Assembly: GCA_916700875.1 (NCBI GenBank)
Contig: CAKAKS010000038.1
Span: 13,941,444-14,005,443, forward strand
DNA length: 64,000 nucleotides
Source: Sebastes aleutianus
Taxonomy: Eukaryota > Chordata > Actinopteri > Perciformes > Sebastidae
Direction of reading: 5' to 3'
In this document: piece by piece, positions 33,306-47,273 of the stretch
Position numbering within the stretch: the stretch's first letter is position 1
How the letters are laid out: every line of letters begins with the position of its first letter
Notes under the pieces: generated by a model
Told to the model about the DNA's origin: nothing
Seen by the model: the letters and a program-made list of their open reading frames with translations, nothing else
Database searches by the model: none
Position numbers and translations under genes: made by a program

Positions 33306-36300
33306 GTAACACTTAGCTCTCAAAGTCCCAACGTAGTCCCAATACCTGTCACACGTTTTACCATGTACACATGTCATTATCTGTGTTTGTTTGTCACTAA
33401 TAACTACAAGTTTCTACAACTTCTAAAAGGCGAGAATAGGCTTGTTACCTAAGCTTCCACAATCCCTTCTCCTGGCTGATTAGCTAGCTGCTAACCTGGA
33501 GCTAACAGCTAGCCTAGCCCAGCTAGCCGCTTGTAGCTGGTGGTAGATGGGGGCAAGAGGCGGTTAGTGGAAAGCCCCTTAGCGAGGCTACGAACTAGTA
33601 TTGAATGGCAAAAACACACTGAACCACTTTTTTTTATGTGTGAGTGACACGATTCAGTTAGTGTCTGCCCACTCATTAGTCCAAGTTACAGGCACAAACC
33701 TGCTCCAGTGTGTGACACCTGCTAGCTACTATCACACCCTGGGCTGTTTCCTTTAGAAACAGAAATGATTCATTGCATGTCACAAATTAACGTTTAACAA
33801 CAAATAATTGACAATGTTTGGTGTCTTAGAATACTTTTATTTGGATGCACACTGTACCCTTTTGTTGCAATCAGCAGCTGTCTTGATTGCTAGCTTGCTC
33901 CAGAGGTCACAATGGCAAGGGCTCGACCCTAGCAGCCTTTGGGGAACCGCACCCCTACCCAACCCCCTCCTACCTCCCTCCCTCTTTGGCCTCTCATCAT
34001 GCAGTTCTGCTGGCTCGCAGTCCCGGGTGACCTCTGGCGCATTTCTTCCTCCTCCTCCTCCTTCGCCCTTTGGGGAGCTAAATTAGAGGCATTGTGCTAG
34101 AATGACCCCCCAAAATCCATAGATGGTGTCACTTGCAGGGCTGGACAAGAGCAGGAGAGTAAATCATGTTGCCTGGAGCCTGACAGCTTGCCTGGCCCAT
34201 GTGAATAGGCATGAATGAGTGAAATAGAATGACATGGCACCACCTGACCCCCATCATCCACATATTTCTGAATTAAAGGGCGCTAGTGTTATACCTTTGG
34301 GGGATATGTTATGATTAAGGCCCCTGTCTTGTATGCACAAGATTGAAACTATATTGGAAAATTGCCCCTCTTTATTTAATTGGCATATAAAGACTTTGTG
34401 GTTAGCCTAAGCTTGAGGTATGTATAAAGTTGTTGACCGTACCAGTATATTGAATGCATATAATCCAAAACAACCAAGTCATTTTGGTGAACTATGTCTT
34501 TATTGACGTGCATGAGGTCTTTTTTTATTGGTTCATTATTTTTATTGCAGTGCAGGCAACATTTCTACAGTACTCCTTCAGAGACCTCATAAAAACAGGG
34601 AGTGCATATTTACCCGAACAATCTAGTGTCAAAGGGCATTTCTCCCATCAATCTTTCTTTTGAATGAAAAACGTACTGTTAATTCTGTTCCTTGTACATT
34701 TCCACACCCGACCTCCTATCCTGACAATGGTCTGGACTGTCAGGGGAATTAAGAGCGGGGTGCCATTTGACTCTAATTTGTGAGGGAAGAGGATTGCACT
34801 ACTACATTTAGTTCCTTCCTTTCGCACACGCAATCACTAATCAGAAGTGATCCACTAACTTGTACACATGTCTAATTGGTAAGGAGAGCAGTGAGGGTGG
34901 ATTAGGGGCTTGGTGTGGCTTTTCCTTAGCAACAAGGACCCCAGACACTGTACCGAGAGGTTATCCAGGCCATTTCCTCATGTAGAATAGAGCTGGGACG
35001 ACAAAGTCCCAGTGCTGCATTATTGGAAATGATTTAATTCTGATTTTTATTGAATTATTTTCTGCGGTTTCGATGTTTCTCAGATTAGATTTTTCTCTTG
35101 TGACTGCCTTTAAGCCCTTCGTACATACAGTACTGTTGAAATAATGAGCAGCAGTGGATGTTAGGCAAGGTGGCATTGTGAAGCAATACATTAAAGGGGA
35201 ATTATGGTGTTATGAGGCCACGTCTTGTTCTATTCACCCATTCCTTGCGTTAGTCAGGCCTCTGCTGCATTCGTTAAAGCTAACTCGATTAGCCCTAGCA
35301 CACCAGGGCAGCTGTGGTAAATGTGGGTCTCCTTGGAGAAGGGGGCCGTTGTCCTTTAATTCTCTAGACGCTGTCTTGTGTTCAGATTGTTCCCTATGCT
35401 CACTGGCAAAAGGTTAAGATGAGGAAAGTAGACCATTGTTTCCCTTGGATCAAATATGAGATCACATATCTGGGATATATATAAGTCAATTTTATTCTCA
35501 AGTAACTGTTTTTCCTTTGTTCACAAATTGGTGAAAGGTTGTGTCACATTGGTTGTCACACAGTAGTCCCTTGTCATCACCATGTACAGGACTATTCTGC
35601 AATTATTGTTCCATATACACATATAGGTACATTGCGTAAATACCACATAAAGTTAGTTTCATTTTCAGTTCTCTCCACATCCAGCCTCTCCATAAACTCC
35701 CTCTTTCTCTCTCATCTGCTTCTATCCTTTCTTGTCTCTCCCTTTTTCATTCTTTGCTTGAATGTAAATAACTAATTTGATTTAAATTCGTAATACAGAC
35801 ACCTATTTGCCAATATTCAAACATTCAATCCAGGTCAGAATGAGGCTCATGAAGCCACAGCAGACGATCCACGTTGCCTCATCTACAGTAGTTTGACGAC
35901 CAAACAGATGTTTTACCTGCATCGCTGTGTTGATCTAAATGGGGTGTTAGATAAGATAACGCTACACTTTTCAGATACAATTCAGATATGCGGGACCTAT
36001 CCAAGTCATTTCACCCCCTCATTTCAGTTAAGACAACCGGCTCATTGTTAAGAGCGAGTCTCCCCGAATGGGAAAGGGGACCCACCCATTGCGGTCTGAT
36101 GTCTGCCAGATAGATGGGATGTTTATTGGGGGCCACAGGTCAGGGGAATAGGGTGGGGTGCAGCCAGAGGGAGAATTCTTCTTGTTGAATCCGTCAGTGA
36201 CTCTACCCTCCCCTCGTTTTCTCCCCCCCCTCCATCTCTGCCTCTTCTGTCAGAGCATTGTTAGGAGGCCGGGAGACACTCAGCGCAGCCCTCCCACACC

Positions 36301-39300
36301 TTGGGCCAAACGCACACTGCAGTATTGTTCTAGCATCTGGGGACAGACGGGTCGGGTGAGGGAGGGGGGATACAGTAGATGTAGGGAGTTAGGGAAGGAC
36401 CGGTGGAGATGGCCTCAGGGCAGGGCTGGTCATGGGACTGGATTGACGGTGGGTGGGGGTAGACGAGTGAGGGGATGGAGGCAAAGTGTGCGTAAAAGGT
36501 AAACAAGAACTGGCTCCAGTGGGTCATTATGTTGCATGGGGACAGTGCTGTATCACATGATCTGTTAGAGGTGTGTCTAACTGATGCCGGTGCGTCAACA
36601 TGCTTGAATTTATGACCATCTTGGTTTCGTTTAATCCACCTGTAAATCAGTTCTTGTTGGCCATTCACTGTAGATTTTAAAGCATCCATGTTAGACCCAG
36701 ATCAAAGGATTTGTCTTACCCAGCGCCCTCTTGGATTCTCCTGCACGCTCATTCTTCCACCCCTACCATCTCTGGCTCAAATAAAAACCTAGCCACGTCA
36801 CAACTGGGGGAGGCTGATACTGTCCCCACATTCTCTCTTGGCTCAGACTGGTTTTGCCTCCAGCATCTGCTGTGCAGGGTTGGTCTGCTGGTTCTCTAAG
36901 CTCACACGTGGCACATCTGGAGAAAGGATGATGCTGCTGCCGATGAGGCCAGTATGGTGCAACTTGTCCAGTACCAGGCTGTCCTAACCTGACTCTAATA
37001 AGTCCACACACAACTCATATTAGAACTGTCAGGCAAAGTCTTACCTCTCTGGCCCATTGCCTTGCTATGTGTAATGGATAAAAGCTGTGGGGAGTCATGG
37101 GGTTCGGGGGTGGGGTGGCCAGTTCGTCGAAATGATAAAATGGGCCTACAAATTCCCAGGAACTATGAGTATGAGAGCGTTTGTTTATTTACGGCATTTC
37201 TAACAAATATACTCTTTTTTTCTGTTCAAACCTCACCGTCTTGTGACTGTAAAAGTGTTTTGAAGGTATTTTTGTTGCAGGATGCTAAATATAATTCATT
37301 ATTATTACGTCTAGCCGAGCAATTTGACAGCTTGTTTGATCTAAACTAGGGCTGTCAAAGTCGCAAAATCGTTTTAACGCTAATTTCTTTAACGCATTAA
37401 TGCAATCGATCTTTCATGAGGTTGTTTTACAGCTAGAGTGAATATACTGGTATCATATGAAACTTGAAAACCTAAGGAATCCACTGGTACCAACCATGTC
37501 ATATTAGCTTGGCGTGGAAAAAACGGCATGACCATTTTCAAAGGGGTCCCTTGACCTCTGACCTCAAGATATGTGATTGAAAATGGGTTCTATGGGTACC
37601 CACGAGTCTCCCCTTTACAGACATGCCCACTTTATTATAATCACATGCAGTTTGGGGCAAGTCATAGTCAAGTCAGCACACTGACACACTGACAACTGTT
37701 GTTGCCTGTTGGGCTTGAGTTTGCCATTTTTATGATTTTAACATATTTTCTATGCTAAATGCAGTACCTGTGAGGGTTTCTGGACAATACTTGTCATTGT
37801 TTTGTGTTGTTAATTGATTTCCAATAATAAATATATACATGCATTTGCATAAAGCAGCATATTTGCCCACTCCCATGTTGATAAGAGTATTAAATCCTTG
37901 ACAAATCTCTCTTTAAGGTACATTTTGAACTGACAAAAAATGTGTGATTAATCATGGACAATCATTAATCGCGATTAAATATTCTGATCAATTGACAGCC
38001 CTAGTCTAAACCTATCAAAAGAGGAGAGCAATGGACAAAAACAAAGCAGTCAGATCTAAATGCAGTCTAACTCGGAAGCATATCCAACACCTCTTGTGAT
38101 AGCACTCCTGCCCTTCACCACACCAATATATTCCACCACAGTACTCGACATGATGACCATGCCCCTCCAGAGGCTTTGATGTGTATATCATGGAATAATT
38201 TTTCTCCTCCCTCCTCATCCTCTTCGCCTCCTCACCCACATGCACTCCGGCTCCTTTTCTATGCTTGCGAGTGGGAGCTGCTGTGTAATAAGAGAGTGAG
38301 TGCCGAAACCTTTCACAAAGGCCTACAGTGAGTGGACAATGAGCCTCGGGGAGAACACGGGCTATTGTGAAGGCTAAAATGGGGTGACCCAACTCCTTCT
38401 CTCTATCGCGCCTGGCTCTCCGTCCCCCTCTGCTCCACATTTTCTCCTCCGCCCTTTTTCTCGAGGCTCAAGGTCTCGCTCTCTCAATCTCTGCCTCATG
38501 CTCTCGCTCGCTTTTCTTTGTGCGTGCGTTATCAGGCTTTTATTCTCTTATGCCCCAACCATTTCTCATTTTCTTTTCACACTAATTTCTATCAACTTTT
38601 CTCCATCAGAACAATTCTGCTCTCTTGTCTTCTATTATTTTCTGTCCTTTTTTATTTCTTTCAGCCCGCAAAGTACGTCCACTTTCCCCCCCTCTCTATC
38701 TGTCACTTATTCTGCCTCTGATTTCATTCCATCCCATCTCTCTTCATCTCTCCCCTCCAGCTGTGGCAGAGGATGATAAGCCCCCCTATACTATCCTGTG
38801 TGCCCAAGCTGCCCTGGACAAGCACTGCAGTGTGGAGGGAGTAGGGGTGGGGGGTGGGGGCTGGGTGGGGACCTCAGAGAAATGGATTTAATCTGAATTA
38901 CTCGAGCTGAAACCCCAGCTGTGTGTGTATGTGTAGGCAGCTTGGTTTCTGTGTGGTCGTGTGTGTGAGTGCACATGCATGTGTGTGCACAGCAGAGATG
39001 GTGGTAGGCGGGGGCAAAAATGCAAGGCTCGAGCAATGTGAATTATTCTGGATTAGGACATCTGCTGTGCAATTCTAAAATGAGCCGTAGATGTAAGTGC
39101 AAAACTATAATGTAGAGTTCTACACATGTATGTGCATTTTTTTTATTGAGCTGTGTATTTTGTAAGCGTATGCATATACACGTGTAAATACTCCCCTCTT
39201 CTCTGCTCCGTACCAGGCTGGCCCTTTGCCCTGTTAAGGGGGAGCAGGGGAGGGGGAGCGGGACTGTTACAGGGTAGTTCTGTGCTTCTGCCAGTTCCCC

Positions 39301-42300
39301 TCCCATCCTACAGCCACGTTGAGTCCTGTTTGGACACTTGGCAGCCCTCTTCCAGGTCTAATTATGGCTCGTTTTACATCTAGCTTCCAAAATTAAAGAG
39401 AGGGAGAGAATTGTATTGTACAGAAGCTAAATGTGTGTAAAATCTTGAATCTCATAACGTTCCAGGCTAACTTTGGAAGTGATAACCAAGGCGAAATTGA
39501 AAAGTGTATTCATTAACCATGAAAAAATAATCATGCTTTTGTCTAGAGCTTTTACAAAACCAAGACATTCTCTAGTGTTACTACGAATGGAGTCTTAAAT
39601 TATGCTCCCGGGAAACTTAATAAAATGAATGCTTCACTGTTGCTTTAAAGGTAATGAAATTCTCAAAAGGTGATTTTTCAACTGAGTTAGAAGGGAATCC
39701 TGATGAACAGTGATCATCTTAGAAATGTATGAAAATAGCCATAGGTGATGTCCCATGCTTTTATTTTTGCTTGGGTATGTATTTTTTTCTTTTGCCCTGG
39801 ATGTCTGAACAAATGCCGGTGCAAAGTGGCATCATGTTGAGGTTTTTGCAGTACATCATAAATGGAAATGAATAGGATAAAATATTCCATTTCCCTAAAA
39901 CTTAAACAGTAAGTGTAAGGTTTTCATAGCACTCCAATTGAGCAAATATTTCCTTCTAGGCTCACTGTTTTGTTTTTCAGTAGTCATACAAGTAATAGTC
40001 GATCAAACAAGCAGTGATGCTAATTTCTACTCTGATTGAAGCACAGCCACAAGATGTCTTTATGAGTAAGCGGTGTCACTGTTTTAAACATTTGATTGAC
40101 GGAAAATGATTGCCCTACTATTACTACGTAATAATCCTAAAAAAAAGTTATATTCTCTGCGGTTGTCGAATTGCATTCTGGAAAATGTACGAAATCATTA
40201 ATTAAAATAAAAATAGGTGAGCCACCTTTTTGGAAAGTCTACAGCAGTTCATTTAATTACAATGTCTTGTGAAAAGCACTGAACATTGCAGTCTAATAAT
40301 ATGTAATTGTACAATATATGGGACCGATTTCTGGGTTTATTAATCATCATTGGGCCTACAGCATCATATTTTTTGTGTTTAGGACTTGTGGAGTTTCAGT
40401 TTAATTGAGAAAGGGAATATATTCATGGGGCTAGGTAACACTACCCCACCTTAAAAGTAACACACCTTTCATGCGTCTTTCCCACCTCCTCCATAACAGA
40501 AGCCTGTCAAACCTGTTTCACCCCTAGGTTAGGTGCGTCTCTGTCACACTGGGAGCCCCGGGGGTGTATGTCTGTGCGTGTATGTCTGTGCGTGTATTTA
40601 CAGAGTTACAGGAAGGGAACATATATTTGCGTATAAGCGCATTTTTGCATGCTTTTGCAAATTACTTGTGAGAACAAATCTTCAATATTTTTTCTCTTTC
40701 TTCTTCTCTTTTACATAAAAGGAGACGATGAGACCCTCAGACAATGGCAGCCCCTCCACTAACTGCTCAGAGGAAGATTACCGCAACAGGCCTAATGAGA
40801 ACTCCTACTGTTACCAGCTTCTCCAGGAGCTGGACAAGCAACGCAAAAGTGGCATCCTCTGTGACGTCAACATCGTCGTCTCGGGCCAGGTGTTCCGCGC
40901 ACACAAGAACATCCTGGTTGCGGGCAGCCGCTACTTCAAAACCCTCTACTGTCTGACCAAGGGCGAGGGCCAGGACCAGGCCACGGTCACGCACCTAGAT
41001 GTTGCTGCTGTGCAGGGCTTCTCCGTTATCCTCGACTTTCTCTACTCTGGGAATCTGCTGCTCACAAGCCAAAATGCCATTGAGGTGATGTCTGTTGCTA
41101 GTTACCTCCAGATGACAGAGGTTGTACATACATGTAGGGCTTTTATAAAGGATGCCCTGAATATCAGCATCAAGCACGAGGCCCCTGATTCAGTGGTGGT
41201 GGACTACAACAAGAGGCAGACGTTGTCCAAAGAGGGTCGAGGGCTGGACCGGAAACCAAGCAACTTCTGGGCCACAAGCATCCTGTCGAAGCTGTCGATC
41301 AAGGCCAGCAACAATCAAGGAAAGGATGCGATGGAAGAAGAAGACGAAGGTGGCAGGGTGAAGGAGGAGACCAGCGATATAGAGGTGACAGTGGCCGGGG
41401 GTGAGGGCTGTGCCCTGGTGACCCCCGGAGCCTCTGGCAACTGGGTCCACCACAACGACAACTCGTCTGATTCAGCAGAGACCAATGAAACACGGTCGGC
41501 GAGTGGCCAGGTGTTCGTCTGGAACGAGCCAACCACAGGTGGCGCCGCAGGGGCACCCGCAGCAATAAAGCGAGAAGCACCGGATGCTGCTGCAGGAAGC
41601 GGACGGAGGAAAAAACAGACCACCACGCGGCGTTTTGTGTACAACTTTCCACCAGAGCCTGAAGAGGGATTTGACGAGGGGATGTTCATCCAGCCATCGG
41701 CCTCCTACCCCAGAGAGGACTTCTCCTCCCTCTCCGAAAATGCTGGTATGACGCACATTTGTACCTCTAAACACACCTCACCACCCCCAGTCCTCTACCC
41801 TATAATATATGAATTGCTTTCACCGTTAATCATGAATTTGTTATTCCTATTAGTCACACTGTATACTCACTGTAAGTAAAAGAAAGAGGCTCCCTTCTTA
41901 AGTTAGAGAGGTGCATGCGGAATTTCTGTGGCGCATTCAGTTAAATGAGCTTTATTCAATAGAGGCTACTAACACAAAGCACAACCGCATGGCCAGGGTC
42001 AAGGAAGAATGAAGATTAAAAGAGGTGGTTCTAGTAACTTTTTATGATCCAATCCTGCCAAAATTCTTCCTTGGCAAGAAGATCCTAAAGGAATCACAGA
42101 AATGTTTTGAAATAAAATGCAGTGGTATAACACTTCTGCCAAAAGAATTTATCAATATACATCCATGTAAAGGCCCCATGCACTCCTCTATGTAACTGTG
42201 TGCATTGCTTTTGTCAGCAAACTTGGCCTAAAGCTACTGCTATTTGGAGATGCAATAACCAGTTATGTCAGGTAGCATCATTAGCTAACCCGACGCCTCT

Positions 42301-45300
42301 GTGCCCCACCCTCTCCCCCATCGCCATCAGTTTAACCTCTAAACACTAAGATTACTGTGACATTCAGTTTCTTCTTGTTCCCACACTTACTTGAAGTTAA
42401 ATTATGCTCACACAAACTCAGACACCATGTTTTTATGGCTGCACCAGTGCATCAATATTTGATATCTTTGGTAAAACTGTGTATTTATTTACAATTTTAA
42501 ATGAAATTCTGTAGGTTTAAACAATGCTTGTCCCCACATTGTGCATTTATAATAATTTATCCACCAGGGGGTCAGTGGGGCTGAAAAGAATAACCCTGAT
42601 CAATCCCATGGATTCAGGATTTGAATCTTGTTTTGCTGTTTTCCAGCCTGCAAAAATGTTTGCATTATTTTAGCACTGGCCGATCACACCTTTTTGTTGC
42701 TTGGGGGCAGCATTGCCTCATTTATATGAATGATCTGTCACCATATAGTGACGTATCTAATTGTGTCACACTCACGATCACAGATTCAGTGCTAATAAGC
42801 TAAGCTGTGTGGTCACCCGCAGTGGGAAACACTGGCATGATCACTAATTTTCAAGATCAAATTATTGATCACATTCCAAAATGAATGGATTTTCAGCTTT
42901 CGATCAATGTCCTGCTGTTGCACCTAACAGGATATTTGCTTATCAAGCGTTTTACCTGCTGTGCACAGCCAAGAAGTGAGTCACTCACACAGCCACGATC
43001 TCCAATAATCACTCCAGAGCAGGGGGTTAATGAAAGTTTACGCCCACCTGGAGTGCTTTGTCTCAACACAGAGGTGCGTTGCCACATCGCTGCTGAGACT
43101 TGTTCTAAAGAAAAGATGAGACATTTTATAAGGTTAAGTCCAATTCAATTATTTTGAAGCAATTTAATGGTTCAGAATGGTATGCTATAATGTTCTATGG
43201 AAGAAAATAATGAAATGTCAATATTTAAAGTGAGTGAAGTGGAAAGTGAATTACCGATCCCGAAACGTACTATGTGATGTGGTTAGCAAAAACATTGACT
43301 CCATATGAACTTTCACTAAATCAGTTTTTAAATCTTGCTTGATAGAACTTTTGCACATTTTCACCTTCTCCCTTTTTCTTTACCATTTGATACCTTGCTC
43401 TCTCTGTCCCTTAAAGAGGACCTGTTGTGCTTTTATGCTTTTCCCCTTTCCTTTAGCGTGTTATATAGTTTTTTGTGCATGTAAAAGAAAGAAAGCTACA
43501 AAGCTCAAAGTCTACACCAGAGGGAGATACACTTCCCCCCCAGAAACACTGTTCCTTAACTGCCTGAAAAACCTTGCTTGAAGTGCTGGCTTTTCTTCTG
43601 TAACGTGGTGATGTCACCAAGTAACACATTTGCGTAATACCTGCCTTGCGGCTAGTTTGACACGCCCTCAAACAAAGCTAATTAGAGCGGAGCTGTGGCC
43701 AGTGTACAAAATTAACCCTTTGACTCACCAGCCAAGGGGACGGATAGATGAAAAAATTTTTACCGGCCAAAATAATAAATTACCTTTTTGTGTCACATAT
43801 ACATTTGTTTCAGTAGATTTCATTTAGTTAATAAGGTCTTATGTTGAATACAAAACTAGTAGAACTTAATTAATTTGCATGTTTGTTTTGATTTTGATAA
43901 CAATGCAGCTAAGTTAAATTTAAATATATTTTGTAAGTGTAAAAAGTAGCAGGAGCTCAAACAGAGCGTTTCAGACAGAGGGTGAAAAGAGTTGCAACAG
44001 CACAGGTGGTATGAGAAAAATAAAGTGTTTTTTTGAATATTAAAGCATGTAAACATGTTCTAGTAGAAACCCCAAATACACGTATGCACCTGAAAATAAG
44101 CATAATAGGTCCTCTTTAATCTATCCATCGCTCTATCCATCCTATCCACATCCAGTGTAGCGCTCATAGTAATCTCTTCCCTCAGCTCCAGCCTTCTCCT
44201 TCTGTTGGCCCCATTAAGCGTGGCACTCCATGTAACCATAATGATATCAGATATTAAGTGGAGTGGTATGGACGGGGGGAGGGAGGGGATGTGTGTAGAA
44301 CGAGAGAGAGAGAGCTACATTTTGTGTGCGTGAGCGAGAGAGAAGCCCTCCCTAATGCAGGGAAATGAAGAAAGCAGGGGAAACATTTCTCCCCCCAGGC
44401 CTCCCTAAATGCACTTGAATGCTCTTAGTGCCTCCAACTCCTCCTATGGCTCTTTTTAATGTGTGCACAAAGTGATCCACGGTGTTGTAATGGCTTAGAG
44501 AGACGCTCAGTTAAAGACGGAGTTTGTCTGCATGTGTGCTAACTATCCAACCTTCCTCCTCTTCATGCATCTGTGTTGTTTAGCTCCACGTCTCTACTTA
44601 ATGTATACTACGTTTCCAAATAAAGATACGGTTAGGACTTCAAGTAGGCTGTTAGTCACAGTAAAAGGTTTCAAGGGAACTGTTTACCCTTAAATGATAG
44701 TTTTGTGTTCAACAGTCCATTCATTCATACAGTAGACTCTTAGTTTAAATATAGATCTGTGAATATTTAGTCTCTGTAAGGGCTTAAAATGGTAACGATG
44801 TGTCCGTCTCTCTATTGTTTAACATGTGTGAGAGGTGATGTCCAGAGAATTTGAGGCAGAAATGTGCAACACATTATCCTGATGCTGTTTGATGTTGGGA
44901 TGAGAGGCACTTTTTTTTTTTAGCCACTAGAAATGAACAATTGGCATAATTGTGAAGTTGCATTCATTACTGTGAGTTGTTTATCAGCGACCTCATACTG
45001 TGACATCGTCCGAAATGGCATACTAAGCACTACATACCCGATATGTTTACCATCGCTCAACGTACTTTTGTGTGAATAAACAGTAGTATGTATCTTTTCG
45101 GACACACTGAGCTGTAATTTACATCGTCACTTCCTGAGAGCCTCCTTGATTGTTGTAAACGAAACGAGCAACGACCAGATTCTGAACTAATTTTAAATAT
45201 ATATTATGCCTATCAAAGTGAAATCTTATACTTACACTTAAATTGAAGCGTTGTTGATGTTACAGAGCTGTCTGTCAACATCTGTTATGAATGTTGTCGT

Positions 45301-47242
45301 CACTACCACATTGCATTGTGGGATATTTATGCCAGCGTAGTGTCCAGTGTTTGCATACTTTTAATATTTCACCGGAAATAGTATACAATTTGCGTACTAT
45401 TGGTTTCATACTAAGGGTACGGACATACTAAAAAAAACTCTCATACTTTTTTAGTGTACTAAATAGCATGTTAGTATGACATTTTGGACACAACCCATAT
45501 TAAGCTTTTTTTTTTAGCAAAAAGCGTTTTCCAAATTTTATTTTTTGGTTCCCTGTTAGAGGAATTTTTCCAAATGCTTTGTGAAGTGTTGCTGTTTTTT
45601 TTTTCTTCAGGTTTTTTTTTAGTTTTAGTTCAGAAGTTTTGTGACAGTAAAGGATTTCTTTAACAATTTTTACTCTGTCCATCTATTAAGACAAGGTGAG
45701 ACAAACAGAGAGGACAAACAGAAAGGAGAGCCACATGTAAATTATATTTTTTAGGACAAAATTTGGTCGCTTCCTGCCTCAATATGCATTGCTGAGTCCA
45801 TATCAGTTTTTAAATCTAGACTTTAGCGAAGCGTTTTAGTTGACGTAGTTTTTTTCATGTTATCTAGGTAAAGTGTCAGTTGGTTATGTGAAAGCTGCTT
45901 CATATTTTTATTTATTATTATTATACATTTTCTACGGTAATGTGTCATATTTTTCTCCACACCGTAAAAGCTTTTTAGCCCTGCCTTCAGGTTTTAGGAC
46001 ATTCTTCACTTTGTAGGAAGAAGTGGGATCCAGTGGTGTGCATGTAATATTCTGCATTTGTTTACTTCAGGGTAGAAAGCTGCTGTGTCATGGAGTCTAC
46101 TGTACTGTATGTGTAGCGTCAGAGCACTCAGCTATATTAATGCCATTTTTCACTCCACATCTTCTGGAACGGACATGAAAAAGATGGTCAAGTACCATTT
46201 ATGGACCCGAAGCTTTCAGTTTGTTCCCACAGCCAGTCTTGTGTTGCATACAGTGCTCATTTGTTGTGACTCGCTCTGGATGTGTGCGTCACATGATGTC
46301 TTAAATGTTAGTTACGCTTTACTGGAATATTGCTTTACAAAGCAAAAATGAGAATGTGTACGATCATTATTAGCCATGTGGGTTATTAGATTATTCTATA
46401 ACACACAGTCATGCAGACGAGACGAGGAAGTGTTTAAACTTTTTGCTCGGCACCAAAAACTCTTCTGGTTGTGAAAAGCTCGCTTTAAAACTAGACAGCC
46501 CTCTTGCACGATCAGTCATCGCTGGTTTGCATATTTCTGTTCGAGCCCATGAGCAGTCATCCACCAGTATTAGCTGTCCCAGTTTCCCACAGTGATGTCA
46601 CTCGTTTGGGTTTCATTTTGCTTTAGTTTGATTTGTGCGGTCATGCTCCAAGGATAGAAACCTAGTAGCCCAAATGGTGGTATTCTTTCTGCTGTTTTGT
46701 ATGTCTTCCCTTTCAAAACGTGTCTTTTTTTAAATATTTGTCTTTTTTTTTAAAGAGGTTGTTAGTTGCAGCCCTAAACATTTCATTTGTTGAAGAATTG
46801 TTGTCTTGTTGATTCATCTACTGGTTATTTTTCGATTGATGTAGTCTTTAAAATGCCGGAAAACAGCTCGTCACAATTCCCTAGAGTCCGAAGTGTATGT
46901 CTTTTTTTTTTTGTCCAAAACCCAAACATATTCAGTTTAAAATTTTACAAGACTGAGAAAAGCAAAAAATCTTCACATCTGAGAGGCTGGAACCGTCAAA
47001 TATATTGCATTTTTTGCTGGAAAAAATGTCTGAAACAACTGAAGGTAGACAGTTTACAGAGTGACAGGAATGCTAGTGTTGTGTGGAAAATAACAGTTGA
47101 AAGTGAAGGCTGGTTTCAGCGATATAAGTACTTTGCCATCGCTGTCTGCTCTTACCACGCTGAGCCCACAGCCAGCACTCATGGCCAATAAATTCTTGGG
47201 TCTTCTCCAAACAACGCTGTTGGATTGTTTAAAGGGTGCATG

Positions 47243-47273
<31 letters not shown>

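Noticed and set aside
32732..33377. Minus-strand open frames opposite zbtb10 exon 1
   Set aside because: Shadows of a GC-rich coding exon with strong similarity on the plus strand.
41190..41774. Minus-strand open frames opposite zbtb10 exon 2
   Set aside because: Antisense to a confirmed coding exon, with no independent similarity.
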